From positions 37,455,569 to 37,519,568 of the forward strand of contig NC_092640.1 of the NCBI RefSeq assembly GCF_039555335.1: 64,000 nucleotides of DNA. The letters run 5' to 3'. A program made the translations under genes and the position numbers. The stretch's first letter is position 1; every line of letters begins with the position of its first letter. Below the pieces are notes generated by a model. That model had not been told where the DNA came from, searched no databases, and saw nothing but the letters and a program-made list of their open reading frames with translations. Below are positions 38,201-47,319 of the stretch, piece by piece. This DNA comes from Amphiura filiformis (lineage: Eukaryota; Echinodermata; Ophiuroidea; Amphilepidida; Amphiuridae).

Positions 38201-41200
38201 ACGTCATCAAACATTCGTTAGAACTTAATCATTGCTGGAAATATAATGGGACTAGATTAAATAACGAATACCTGTTACATCGAGTATTCTACGTCGAATA
38301 TTCGGGATTCTATAGCGACCCTAAAAACAGATTTTAAATACTATTACATCCAAACACCACACATTCCAAATTGTACCACATTTCTAAAGATGTTTCAGTT
38401 CTAAACATGTTTCAGAATTTGACGGCTCGTGTTTCGAAATTGAAATTAAATACATGTCACATGAAGTCTTAGGAATTGAACATGTTTAGAAATTTCGAGT
38501 TGTCGTTCTTTTGTTTTTAGAAGTGTCTCTTTTTGCAGTGTGACATTCAAAATATTCTATATGATTGTAACAAATCTTAACCTAATTACACAGTCATAAT
38601 AATTCTCGCGTAATCATGGTAATATTGAATTTTGTCCGAGCAGAAACCAGATGGTCTTAATCGATCTTAATTATACGCTTGCTTGTGAGTTTAAAATTTA
38701 ATTCTAAATTCGGTATTACAAATAGGAAGCAATTATAAAATTAGGAAGTTGATATTCGACAGAGCGAAAAGGTTGGGGATGATTTCCCAAGAGAACTATG
38801 CATGAGGCTAATGAAAATAAAATTGGCAATGGGTGACTCAGAAATGTTTTGGGACCAGATATTAAATTAAATGACAGGCTTAAGGTTATATTGAAACAAA
38901 ACAACACGATATGGCCGTTAATAGGGCTATGTCCTTATGCTAATGCTAATCATTGCTAATATGGCCTAATGCAATAACAGCAGTTCATAAACGGTATATT
39001 AATATTAAAATATTCATGAGCAATGAACCAATGACAGCAGGAGATCTTTGATAAGTGCGTTTCGTGCATTGATTTCTGTCCGTGTACGGGCCAATTTAAT
39101 TACGGCTAAGCAATTATCATGATTATGGGCCGCGACTGATGAATTTCTATTTCACTTCTGATTTTGGTATTTTTTTTATATATTAAATTAATAACCTTTT
39201 ATAAATAATAAAAATTAAATGACAGACTTCAGGTGGTACTACACCCCTTTGTGACTATTTTTGTATTTTCCTCAATAATAAGACACTGGTAACATAAGTT
39301 ATGTATATTATTAGGTATGTCACAGTGGCTGCACAATAATTCTGCTACACTGTGCATGCAAGCATAACAGTGAATTGAAAAGGGCGCGCTTCAAATTTGG
39401 CCAATTTTAGAAAACATCCATGTCGATAAATGAATTTCTTTATATGCTTCTTTTATCCAAATTTTTTAAATTTTTAATATATGATGTGTGAAGCCTTTCC
39501 GAGGCTAACATCGGGTCCTCAAAAATTAAAAAATGTTTTGTTTAAGAGCTACTGCCTGTTTTTAAGGATTTTTGAAGATCGCTCATAAATCAGTAAATAT
39601 AGGCCTATTGAAGTAAAGGAACTACCACCATTTAGCTGAAATACTAATCTTTCTTAGCATGTAAATTTATTCCGTCGACAACAAATGAAACACTTCCTAA
39701 AACCAGTTGAAGCAAAACATTAATCAATGTTTTTTTAGGGAGTAATTTTCCAAACCACAATAGCTCTAAGCCATTGTGTGTGTCCAAGGCCATACTATTT
39801 TTGTATACGCGGTACAGTAAAATTGCTGTTCACTTTACCGATTGCCCTCCCATGTTAATCCAGATGACAAAATGTTAATTTAAAGTCTCATTGCAACTGA
39901 ATTTTAATTTTTACTTTTCGGACTTGGCTTTGAGTAATGGTGACACATACCATGTTTACAGTAAAAATGAAAATTATATTCTAGACACCGTCAAAATGTC
40001 AAACTTTTTATTTTTTTTGTATTGTTTTTAAATAATTAACTGCAGTTCATTTATTCAACCTCATAACAGGATCATACTTTAAAAAATTATGATGAATGAA
40101 CAGACGTTCATTAAATATTGAAAAAAAAACTAACATTACTGATGCCTAATTTGCATAATAATATCATAAATACATAATTAGCTGTAATTACCTAATTTGC
40201 ATAATTAATTACTTTTTGTGTATTTTTTGTTATCAATTGAAAGAACGTTGTATACATATGTGTGCAAAAAACCCGCACCTTTATATCATGTACGGTTTTC
40301 TATTGGCATCAATTTTGCATATTAATTAGCTGAACTTAGTCATTTTTTGAGATTTAATTTGTCTGCAGATTGGCCGAAATTGCTAAAATAGTATATTTGG
40401 TTAATTTATTATGATTATTCAATGATAGATTTTTTATTTTGTTTTCTGTAACGAAGTCAGGAAAGATAGACATTTAACATGTGATATTTAAATTAACGCT
40501 GCTTTTTCAAGCAAGCTTTCAAATATACCTTCAAAATCTCGAAATGTGCCAATTTTGTCATTACAGCCATTTGTGGCAGGATTTCATTCCATCTACGAGC
40601 ATCTTTAAATTGACACTACATCACAATGCATTGACCGATTTCAATTCTGTTTTTTGATTTTTGATGCTTTAATAAAGCTCAATAATGTAGGAACATTAAA
40701 TAACGTGTTTCTGCTGCGATTATTTTTGAGGTGATATGCCTAATATTATAGGGGCAAGAAATCCAGTTACTACAGTGGAATTTCAGTGACTCAAGACAAG
40801 CGGTCCCGGCAAGCGGTACGTTATTCATGATAAGAAAAGGTACCGCTAGAATGTACGTACCTCATTTCTTAACATATATAATGAACCACTTGTCTTGAAT
40901 CACTGAAATTTCAGTGAAGTAATTGGATTCCTTGCCCCTATAATATACATAACTTTTGTTACTGGTGTGTTGTTATTTTGAGAAAAATGCAAAATTAGTC
41001 ACAAAATTTATATTGAAATAAAACAACACGATATGGCCGTTATTAAAAATCGGGCTATGAGTCCTTATGCTAATGCTAATCATTGCTAATATAGCTAATG
41101 CAATAACAGCAGTTCATAAACGGTCTTTTAATATTAAAATATTCATGAGCAATGGACCAATGACAGCAGAAGATCTTTGATAAGTGCGTTTCGTGCATTG

Positions 41201-44200
41201 ATTTTTGTCAGTGCACGGGCCAATTTAATTACGAGTAAACAATTCTGGGCCGCGACTGATGAATTTTTTATTTCACTTCTGATTTCGGTATTTTTTAATC
41301 TCTAAGCAATCGGATATTAACGTTTGCATAGTATTTTTTGTAGGAGCTGAGACATCAGTTATATCGAATTGCATTCTGAATACGAGGAATGTCCTTCTGA
41401 TATCAGATAATTTTGATTTTTTGAAATGACTCGTGTACCAACTGTGAACTTAGGTAGCTCAGTGGTATAACTTTCGACGGTTAATCGCTCGAGGTCCGGG
41501 GTTCAAACCCCATTGACTCATAATATGTTATATACTCTCTCAATTTATTATATTGAGCTTCAGAAAGTCTGACTCATGTGAAACCATAATTAACAATATT
41601 TTATAAATAATAAGGATCGACCAAGCATCGATGATCGATCGAAAGATCGAACTATTTTGGTTCAATTGCCTGACGTTTTGAACCAAGGCTAGTTTTGTTG
41701 TATTCAATTTGATTGATAAGAATTTTATATACTTCAGTGTAGGCTTAGGTTATTTATGTTTTTTTTTGTTTTTTTTTTTTGTTTTTTTTGTTGTTTTTTT
41801 TAATTATTTTAAAGGTGGGTGACCCGATTGACAGCTTCATTCCCCACTTTACCCAATCAAGATGCAGTATTTGGTATGAGATGAAAGCTCATAATTTTTC
41901 TCGAAATTAGGGACCAATCGTTATTTACGGCGGGGGGAATGGGTGTTTTCGCAAAAATATCGACAAAAAATTTCGCGTTCCCCCCTCGCGTCGGCTCAAA
42001 ATTTTCGCGTTCCCCCCTTGTTTTCCCAATTTTCTCCATTTAAAATTTAACAATCCCCCCTCCTGGTTCAGCTAAAAATTTCATGTTCCCCCCTCAAGAC
42101 CACAAAAAAATGTCGTGTTCCCCCCTAAATTTACCCATTCCCCCCTGCCATAAATAACGATCGCTCCCTTAGGCATTCCAATTCGGTATAATCCAAAGAA
42201 ATCATCCAAAAAGTGTCGAATTTAGTCTCGACTGTGGTAGGCCTATATCACGTTTGATAGGCCTACTACATGTAATTCAACAGTTTAGTTTTTTGATGAT
42301 ATCTTCGGGTATACACCGATTTGGAACTCTTAATTTAAATATGTTATTGAGAATATGGTAGGCCTATTTCAATTGAGTTCAATATTATCATTAATAAAAA
42401 AACAATGTAGACTACCAGTATTACGCTGTATCAGTAATTCCATAAGGAACTAGTCACATTTATAAGGAATATTTACGTGTTCTCTTTGCATGAATGCTTA
42501 GAAGAGACGACATTTGATGTATGATACATAAGTTTCAAAGAATTCGATTTTCCAATTATATCGGGCCACCTTCCTTTAAGCTGAACCTACAATTATGTTT
42601 ACGTCTTTGCGTGGATCACTGACCACTCCAATACAAGTTTCATATTATTACAACCCAGATTTGAAAAAGTGAAGGTTATTTTCGGATGTGGTATTTCCGG
42701 ATATTGAAATGACACCGATTTCGTCCTATCACGTCACCATTCTGTGTTACTCTAACCAGTAAAGAATGTAATTACTGCACATTGGAATGCCACGATACTA
42801 CGCAACTAGGCGTAATTATTACTGTGATAATATGAAGATGAAGACAAAATAAATTACAACTTTTATACCCGTGAGAAGACGTGATGTGATATAATTGCAG
42901 TTGGTCATATGTAGGGCCTATGGATAAAAAAGTTAAAGTATAGGAGTGCGTGAAAATGTGCCAATACGTAAATTGTGTCTGTTTTAATGTTACTTTTCAT
43001 ACATTTAATTCAACTGATTATTTATAACACACGGTTTCACTCCCCCTCCCCCCCCCCCCCCCCCATAATAATAATAAAAGAAATACCGGCTGCAAAGACC
43101 ACACTGCGCTCACACACGTACAAGAAGAACAACGCCAATTTTAACAGGCCTGAATTTGAAAGCACAATCTCAGTGGTATTCCAGAGGCAGGAAAAACAAC
43201 ACTCTACATCGCGTTTGCATTAAATAGGTCACACCCTTCCGTGGATAACGACTGGTTATGTAGACTATACCATTATTAACCAACTTTTAACCTTAAAAGG
43301 TTGGTCTGAACCCAGGAATTATGGAAACTTTCGGGCCTCATAACTGCTAAATTGTTGGTCTAAAGTATATAAAAGTATACTATTATTTAGAATGGCAAAG
43401 ACTTGATAAGTTCATCTGTGAGGTCAAATTTGGGCCAAAATGCTCATTTTTGGCCCAAAATCCCAAAAAACGAATTTTGGCCCACTTTTTTTTTTTATGC
43501 AACGTAAAAAAAAAAAATTCTTGGGCCAAATTTTTTTTTTTATTAATTTTTAAAAACTAGATAAAAATATCTAGGACTAGGCCAACAACGTAACAAAAAA
43601 TTCTTGAGTCAAAAATTTGGTTTTAATAATTTTTAAAAACTTAATAAAAATATCTAGGTTTTTATTTTTTTTTAAATTTTGATCAACTTCACCAAAAATA
43701 TTTGAAATTTGGACAAAATCAGGTTTTTTAATGATTATTGGGCAGAATTTAGCATTTTAAACCATTTTTGGACTAAATTTCTCAATGTTGGTCTAATTTT
43801 TTTCAAGGTGATACTGACAAAACTCTCGTTTGTGTTTGCTGTGGATCAAGATAGTTAAGTAATTGTTGTTTTTACTGCTAATTTTGAGTTTTATTTTTCT
43901 GTTTAAGGTTGGAAACCACTGGGACAGGTTTGAAGGGGTGTTTCATTTATTTGGATAACTCATTTTCACATTAACATGATTTTACTTTAACTACTATCGA
44001 TTTCTCCTCTTTTTTGTCATTTTACACAGTACCTGTTTGAATGGACACTGGCACTGTTCTAGTTGCAGTAAGTAAAATGGATTTCTAAAACTTTCTCTGC
44101 CTGTTATAGGCCTAATGTACATGTATATTGAAAATTAGCTACTCAGGGGCTGACAAGGGCCGGATTTACAATTGGGCCAGATGGGCCCGGATCCAAAGCC

Positions 44201-44543
44201 CCCAAAATTGTACATGTACATCTTCCATTTGGGGGAGGTAGGGGCTTTCCAAATTTTGGCTTGGCCTAAAAAACCTATCGCTATGGTAATTGATCCTGTT
44301 ACATCACTTCTTCTACGACGAATTGATATTTATGTATTTCATTTCTGTACAGGCAATGGGGAACTGGTCTGTCCACGAATCAACTGTGATGACACTTGTG
44401 ACTCTGGCCATTACGAAGTCCGTAAAGATGACTACGGATGTCGCTACTGTAAATGTTTACCCAAGGAATACTGTGACGAATTCTGTGAACTTTGCTTGCT
44501 GCTTCCTGCACTCAAGTGTCCTGCTTCCTGTCACTGTGTCTGA
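29229..44543 (+). CDS. Gene 1: small secreted cysteine-rich protein (VWC-like + antistasin-like), 4 exons
   Basis: Joined CDS 29229-29328, 35242-35362, 44030-44067 and 44353-44543 is 450 nt, giving 149 residues plus stop. Every intron is GT-AG and the phases match (1/1, 2/2, 1/1), which is strong evidence for one gene. Residues 1-19 are a signal peptide (hydrophobic core, likely cut after AMA). Residues 20-49 are an acidic and Ser-rich linker. Residues 50-86 hold C50, W58, C71xxC74xC76, C83 and C86, as in the first half of VWC domains. Residues 93-121 hold C93-x4-C98-x3-C102, a Gly, then Asp-Tyr-Gly-C116-xx-C119-x-C121, the antistasin-family spacing. The tail has six more Cys (127, 131, 134, 142, 146, 148) and ends at Val149. 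The mature protein has 18 Cys, an even number that suits nine disulfides. VWC and antistasin repeats co-occur in CRIM1-type BMP-binding proteins, and antistasin domains alone can be protease inhibitors; which applies here is unknown. No AATAAA lies within 300 nt of the stop. Confidence 0.85.
29975..30198. mobile_element. Foldback in gene 1 intron 1
   Basis: AAATTACATGTTACT and GGTTAATTCTGCC at the left mirror GGCAGAATTAAC and AGTAACATGTAATTT at the right. The centre near 30085 also pairs (GGGTCTAAGCATGG / CCATGCATATGCCCC loosely). Confidence 0.8.
30355..30725. mobile_element. Foldback in gene 1 intron 1
   Basis: TTGATAATTGACCGCTCCGT at about 30477 pairs with GGAGTGGTCAATTGTCAA at about 30676, and AAAAGAATTTTACG with GTAAAATTCTTATTT. 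GGGTGTCCCTGAAAGAAC at the left end has a faint partner at the right. Confidence 0.65.
31141..31506. mobile_element. TTAA-flanked MITE, GGGGGTACTACACCCC ends, copy 1
   Basis: TTAA at 31141-31144 and 31503-31506. Ends AGGGGGTACTACACCCC and GGGGTGTAGTACCCCCT. Sub-terminal arms include ATTATAGCGCATTGG and GGGGCAAGGACTACAACTAC with complements. TTAA duplication is typical of piggyBac-like elements. Confidence 0.88.
31694..32001. mobile_element. Foldback with GCCATATTGTAACATTT ends
   Basis: GCCATATTGTAACATTT at the left and AAATGTTACAACATGGC at the right. The interior is GC-richer (GTACGTACATGGCGGTGCGG) than the surroundings. Confidence 0.75.
32164..32338. repeat. Compound tetranucleotide microsatellite (TTTA)n(TTAC)n(GTTC)n(GTTA)n
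   Basis: About 24 TTTA units, then TTAC, ACTT, GTTC and TTAG units in sequence. It gives a poly-(Ile/Tyr/Leu/Phe) open frame that is not a gene. Confidence 0.95.
32339..33400. other. Gene 1 intron 1, no further feature
   Basis: AT-rich. The phrase TTAGACACCCAGTTTTTA at about 32669 has an inverted partner near 34083-34098 (AAAACCGGGTGTCTAAGT), about 1.4 kb apart, which may mark the ends of one large element enclosing the SINE. Confidence 0.4.
33405..33551 (-). mobile_element. tRNA-Met-derived SINE
   Basis: The minus strand reads GGGAGCACGTGTGGCCGAGT (A-box region), anticodon loop CTCATAA as in elongator tRNA-Met, then GTTCGAGCC (B-box). The tRNA-like head is followed by GTGTCCTTGGGCAAGGCAC and a tail. 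Promoter boxes look intact. Length is about 150 nt. Confidence 0.85.
33560..34560. other. Gene 1 intron 1, no further feature
   Basis: AT-rich with no supported features apart from the distant inverted phrase near 34083. The open frame 34238-34429 is unconvincing. Confidence 0.4.
34583..35010. repeat. Inverted array of AAGACCAAAA-type units
   Basis: 34583-34735 has many AAGACC(C/A)AAA units on the plus strand. 34770-35010 has many TTTTTGGTCTTAG units, their complement. The centre is a short unique stretch with CTTGGCCTTACAG. Mirrored open frames on both strands follow from this. Confidence 0.85.
35242..35362 (+). CDS. Gene 1 exon 2: acidic linker and start of VWC-like cluster
   Basis: The acceptor is a pyrimidine-rich tract ending TTCTAG, and the donor is TG|GTAAGA. 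The exon is 121 nt: it completes an Asp codon (phase 1 in) and leaves two bases (phase 2 out). It codes a Ser and Glu-rich linker, then C50, a Gly-Thr-Trp-Tyr motif and a Gly-rich stretch ending in C71-Gly-Gly. It is too short and split to be seen as a gene by open-frame length alone. It was found from its phase match with exons 1 and 3. Confidence 0.8.
35418..35570. repeat. Dispersed repeat, CAAGTAAAATCAGTCGG family
   Basis: GTGATCAAGTAAAATCAGTC, then ATATAGCCAAACAAAG and GTTTTGGAAACTC, ending in a GGGAGAGAGGAGG purine tract at 35566-35605. It lies 56 nt past the gene 1 exon 2 donor. Confidence 0.75.
35640..37000. other. Gene 1 intron 2, no recognisable feature
   Basis: AT-rich with scattered weak open frames such as 36196-36405 that carry no domain-like content. 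Confidence 0.4.
36955..37205. repeat. Degenerate TGACAAGACAAACTA repeats
   Basis: Repeated TGACAAGACAAACTA(C/T)TCAAA and TTTGTCATTTTTGA variants, about 30-60 bp apart. Confidence 0.55.
37555..37800. repeat. Dispersed repeat, AAAATCAGTC family, inverted-repeat copy
   Basis: Left end GTGATTAACCAAAAGTCTGA, right end TCTGATTTTGCTTGATCA. Internal TTTTGCAGAAAATCCCATTG matches the copy at 752-995. Confidence 0.7.
38051..38305. mobile_element. Foldback in gene 1 intron 2
   Basis: GTAGAATATTCGATGTA and TCCCATTATATTTCCAG at the left mirror CTGGAAATATAATGGGA and TACATCGAGTATTCTAC at the right, arms about 100 nt. The tip has GACATGTCG/CCAGACATG. Confidence 0.85.
38888..39177 (+). repeat. Direct repeat left copy (about 290 bp)
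   Basis: Shares AAACAACACGATATGGCCGT, ATGCTAATGCTAATCATTGC, GCAGTTCATAAACGGT and GATAAGTGCGTTTCGTGCAT with 41010-41294 in order and orientation, with about 95% apparent identity and a few small indels. Confidence 0.88.
39233..41002. mobile_element. Long relative of the GGTACTACACCCC element between direct repeats
   Basis: Left end GGTACTACACCCCTTTGTGA and sub-terminal ACTGGTAACATAAGTTATGT pair with ACATAACTTTTGTTACTGGT and TTAGTCACAAA at the right. 40748-40945 holds an inner inverted pair around AATCCAGTTACT/AGTAATTGGATTCC. The 1.3 kb between is AT-rich with no open frame of note, probably foreign filler. The right end lacks the GTAGTACC terminus. Confidence 0.65.
41010..41294 (+). repeat. 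Direct repeat right copy
   Basis: Right partner of 38888-39177, offset about 2.12 kb. It lacks about 12 nt present in the left copy near the TTATGGGCCGCGACTGATG junction. Confidence 0.88.
41297..41430 (+). mobile_element. Truncated left arm of the TTAAGGG palindromic family
   Basis: TCGGATATTAACGTTTGCAT, then GAATTGCATTCTGAATACGA and CTTCTGATATCAGATAATTT, then truncated by the tRNA-like sequence. Confidence 0.75.
41446..41520 (+). tRNA. tRNA-like sequence (pseudogene or SINE head)
   Basis: TAGGTAGCTCAGTGGTATAAC is a D-arm/A-box, and GGTCCGGGGTTCAAACCCC is a well-paired T-arm/B-box. The anticodon arm (around ACGGTTAATCGC) and acceptor stem do not fold convincingly, so a working tRNA is unlikely. 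Confidence 0.4.
41907..42171. mobile_element. Foldback with TTAGGGA...TCCCTTA ends and CCCCCC-rich centre
   Basis: Left TTAGGGACCAATCGTTATTT, right AAATAACGATCGCTCCCTTA, with arms extending to GGGGGGAATGGGT/ACCCATTCCCCCC. The interior repeats TTCGCGTTCCCCCCT with decay. It is preceded by a T-rich tract at 41757-41805. Confidence 0.85.
42175..43045. other. Gene 1 intron 2, no recognisable feature
   Basis: AT-rich. It ends in a C17 run at 43048-43064 followed by ATAATAATAATAA. Confidence 0.45.
43066..44020. other. Gene 1 intron 2, low-complexity part
   Basis: 43430-43760 repeats TTTGGCCCAAAA and TTTTTAAAAACT(A/T)(A/G)ATAAAAATATCTAG (the latter twice, at about 43548 and 43630). No gene seen. 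Confidence 0.5.
44030..44067 (+). CDS. Gene 1 exon 3: 38-nt exon with four of the VWC-like cysteines
   Basis: A strong polypyrimidine tract (TTTCTCCTCTTTTTTG...ACACAG) precedes it and the donor is GCA|GTAAGT. It enters in phase 2 and leaves in phase 1. It codes C-T-C-L-N-G-H-W-H-C-S-S-C, counting the split first Cys codon. The CxC...G..HC..C spacing continues the CxxC begun in exon 2, so both splicing and protein sense support it. At 38 nt it is small enough to be missed by most gene finders. Confidence 0.8.
44353..44543 (+). CDS. Gene 1 exon 4: antistasin-like domain and cysteine-rich C-terminus
   Basis: The acceptor is TTTCTGTACAG. The exon completes a Ser codon (AGC), reads Asn-Gly-Glu-Leu-Val-Cys, then the antistasin spacing, and ends at TGA 44541-44543. 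Fourteen of its 62 complete residues include most of the cysteines of the mature protein (12 Cys). The frame is open upstream to 44172, but that part lacks cysteines, matches a dispersed repeat (GGGCCGGATTTAC motif) and lies before a good acceptor, so it is intron. Confidence 0.87.
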
Positions 44544-44622
44544 AGATATCAAATGGGACAACTTGTCATCCGTGACCATCATGTATTAACTATCTTGATT
44601 GATTTACTGTTGTTCATCTTCT

Positions 44623-45063
44623 TCAGGACTGGTCTTTCCCCAATCCCGGGGGTGGGGTCACATCAAAAAATATTTTGGTGGGTATGTTCCCCCGGAATTT
44701 TGAGGTGGTCGTGGGTCTTTGGGAGCTGACAGCGTACCGGTAAAAGGGGGTCTTTTGGAGCTGCGAACAAGTAAAATAGAGACTTTTGGAGCTGTGAGGA
44801 GTCAAAATTAAGGGTCTTTCTTGGCTTTGTGGTTGAAAATCGCCTGAAAAACCATAAAGATGAGGAATGAGCAAATTTTGGAGTCTTTTAGAGCTGAAAT
44901 GATCCAAATCAAGGGTCTTTCCGAGCTCCATTTTGGTCAAATATAGGTCTTTCGGAGGTGCGAAATGCCAAAAAGGGGGGTCTTTCCGGGGGAACATACC
45001 TGTATGGTCATTTGTGTTATATAAGTGCCACCCCCGTCCCCCAATACCTACGCTGCACTGCAA
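44623..45063 (-). repeat. Degenerate GGGTCTTTNGGAGCTG array with an open frame
   Basis: The plus strand repeats GGGTCTTT(T/C/G)GGAGCTG or GAGCTCC about every 35-50 nt between GGGGGAACATACC-like ends (44688 inverted, 44990 direct). The 146-residue minus-strand frame lacks any domain and follows from the repeats. It is best read as a decayed foldback element just past gene 1. Confidence 0.55.
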
Positions 45064-45069
45064 AGACAG

Positions 45070-46190
45070 CAGAGCAACACTTCATATGAAGATGTGAATG
45101 TTTTTAACACAAGTGTTAAAAGTGTTATTTTAGTGTTTATAAAGTAACACCCCCCTAATACCATCACTGTTTTTGCAGTGTAACAGACTTGTGTAACGAG
45201 TAGTGGCTTGAGACTCAACCTTTCAAAACGCAATGACCCAATCTCGACTCAGATTTTCCAATTTTCGCCATGGAGATCATGATCATAACGTATCATCTAC
45301 AGTGACTTGAGTCTGTTTAACTTGACTGACTCGAGAAATTGCTTGAACACCGCATCCGAGCGAATCCGAGATTACTATACCGTGTGGAATTCCAAGGCAA
45401 AAACGGCTTTACACTGTAAATAAAAACTGAAGGGTACAAAAAGGGAACGTCGCCCTAGTCATAAAATACAAAGGGATGAGGACGGGTTCGTCACTATGCG
45501 GTAATCATGATACTTTCAAACTGTCATTGTCTGTAAAATGAAAGACACTAATTGCATGTGAGCTATTGTGACATACTTGTTGTATATAATAATTATAATC
45601 CTAGACTGTGTAACAATCTTTATTATAACTGTAATTATTTTCAAGTCAAACAACAACAAAACCTGGTCACAGATACGTTTTCAGCGTATTTAAAGCCAAG
45701 TGCAGGGCAATAATCAGTGACCGCAGCAGACCTCATCGGATGGCTCATGCTATGCCACTGGTAATATTTTAAAAAGAGAGAAAACGAGAAGAAAAAAAGT
45801 GAGAGCAAGCTAGGCCAAGTGAAAAAATAAACCTTGTTTAGCGTTTAGCATCCGGCCTTTTCTTAACAAAAAAATCAGCCATTATATCGCTACCAGTTGT
45901 GTAACTTGAGCAGAAGGATGAGGCTCTTGTAAAAACTTTATTTGACTATTCTGAGGGGCTGATAACACAAACACTGCTTTAAAATGCTTATTTGACAGAA
46001 GCAAATCGATAACATTCTTACAAAAAAAATTATGCCTGACATATAAAATAAATTTAAGTGGACGCTAAACATAATTTATTTTTTGCTTGGCCTACAAGGT
46101 GTCAAGTTATTTGATAGATAGACTCTAGTGCAATTCGCAAGAAGACTCTGGTTTAATTCCCAGTGGAGAAAAATAATATGAATTATCCAC
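45070..46190. other. No recognisable feature
   Basis: AT-rich intergenic DNA. AACACAAGTGTTAAAAGTGTTA at 45100 resembles sequence at 6815-6840. Confidence 0.4.
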
Positions 46191-46194
46191 TCTC

Positions 46195-46520
46195 TCAGAT
46201 CTGCCAACCTACTAAAGTCAGAAAGAGGGACATTGAGGCAAAACCCCTTTACATGGACACAAACCAGGAACAGCCAAATTCACAGAGTTGAGGTGTGCCA
46301 TACCAGAATTCAGGGATGGTTTTTCAGGCCTAAATTTATCACAATAGACTAAAGAAAATGCTATAGCAAAAAAGTGAAATTTGCATCATTATCTGCTGTC
46401 CTTACATTTGAATTTGCCATCACTAAAATTTTAAGAAGGACTGTCCATCTTTTTCATTTTGGAAAACCCCAAATGAGGGACAGACTCTCAAAAAGAGGGA
46501 CAGTTGGCAAGTCTGCTCTC
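46195..46520. mobile_element. Diverged foldback
   Basis: CAGATCTGCCAAC and AGAAAGAGGGAC at the left correspond to GTCCCTC complement and GTTGGCAAGTCTG at the right. Confidence 0.55.
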
Positions 46521-46752
46521 TGCATTAATACTGCATTTGAATTGTGGATGACAAAGATCTCACAGCCAGTATCTGATATTGAATACTTCACCCTGGTTAA
46601 ACAAGAAATAATAATAATATTAAACATAAGACTACTTTTCAGTGTGTGTTGTTTATTTCTATATCAAAGCAAGCTATTACCAAATTTTGTAGATGCAAGC
46701 GAAGGCACATTATTGTTCATATTACATAATAATAATAATATTAATTGTTCTG

Positions 46753-47107
46753 TTAAGGGGGTACTACACCCCTGCCCAAATTTGTACCTATTTTTGCATT
46801 TTTCTTTAAAATTATAGTGCATTGGGGACAAGTAAGATATGTATATTATAGGGACAAGGACTACAACTACTGCACTGGAAATTTTATTTCAGCACAGACA
46901 ACAGTTGTGGGGTTACAGTCAAAAATGAGGGAAAACCAATATTTGATTAATAAATCAATAACTACTTGCTTTGAGTTACTGAATTTTCAGTACAGTAGTT
47001 GTAGTCCTTGCCCTATAATATACATATCTTACTTGTCACCAATGTGCTATAATTTTGAGAAAAATGCAAAATTGGCATAAAATTGGCCAGGGTGTAGTAC
47101 CCCTTAA
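46753..47107. mobile_element. TTAA-flanked MITE, GGGGGTACTACACCCC ends, copy 2
   Basis: TTAA at 46753-46756 and 47104-47107. Same interior as 31141-31506 with few differences. The open frames 46374-46817 and 46817-47080 run through it and are not genes. Confidence 0.88.
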
Positions 47108-47310
47108 CATGATTCTTTTATGCGAATCCAATAGAAACTAAGGTGTTAACTCACATTTTTAGTGGCTCCAGTTGCCTATAAAAGGAAGCTGTCTGATGTG
47201 ATGAGTTGCCAGTCTGATGAAACCACTAGTGTAGTGGTGCAACATCACTAAAAATATGAGTTCAACACCTTCATTTCTGTTGGATTCGCATAAAAAGAAC
47301 AATGTTCTAA
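47108..47310. mobile_element. Foldback next to the TTAA MITE
   Basis: TTTTATGCGAATCCAATAGA and AAGGTGTTAACTCA at the left mirror GAGTTCAACACCTT and TGGATTCGCATAAAA at the right. Confidence 0.8.
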
Positions 47311-47319
47311 CAATCTAAC

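Noticed and set aside
41446-41520. Functional tRNA gene
   Set aside because: The T-arm is good, but anticodon arm and acceptor stem do not pair properly; more likely a SINE head or pseudogene.
44172-44352. Upstream extension of the cysteine-rich frame as coding
   Set aside because: It lies before a strong acceptor, lacks cysteines and matches a dispersed repeat; the phase-matched exon 3 joins at 44353 instead.
46374-47080. Two adjoining plus-strand frames of 147 and 87 residues
   Set aside because: They run through a foldback and a TTAA-flanked MITE, and have no domain pattern.
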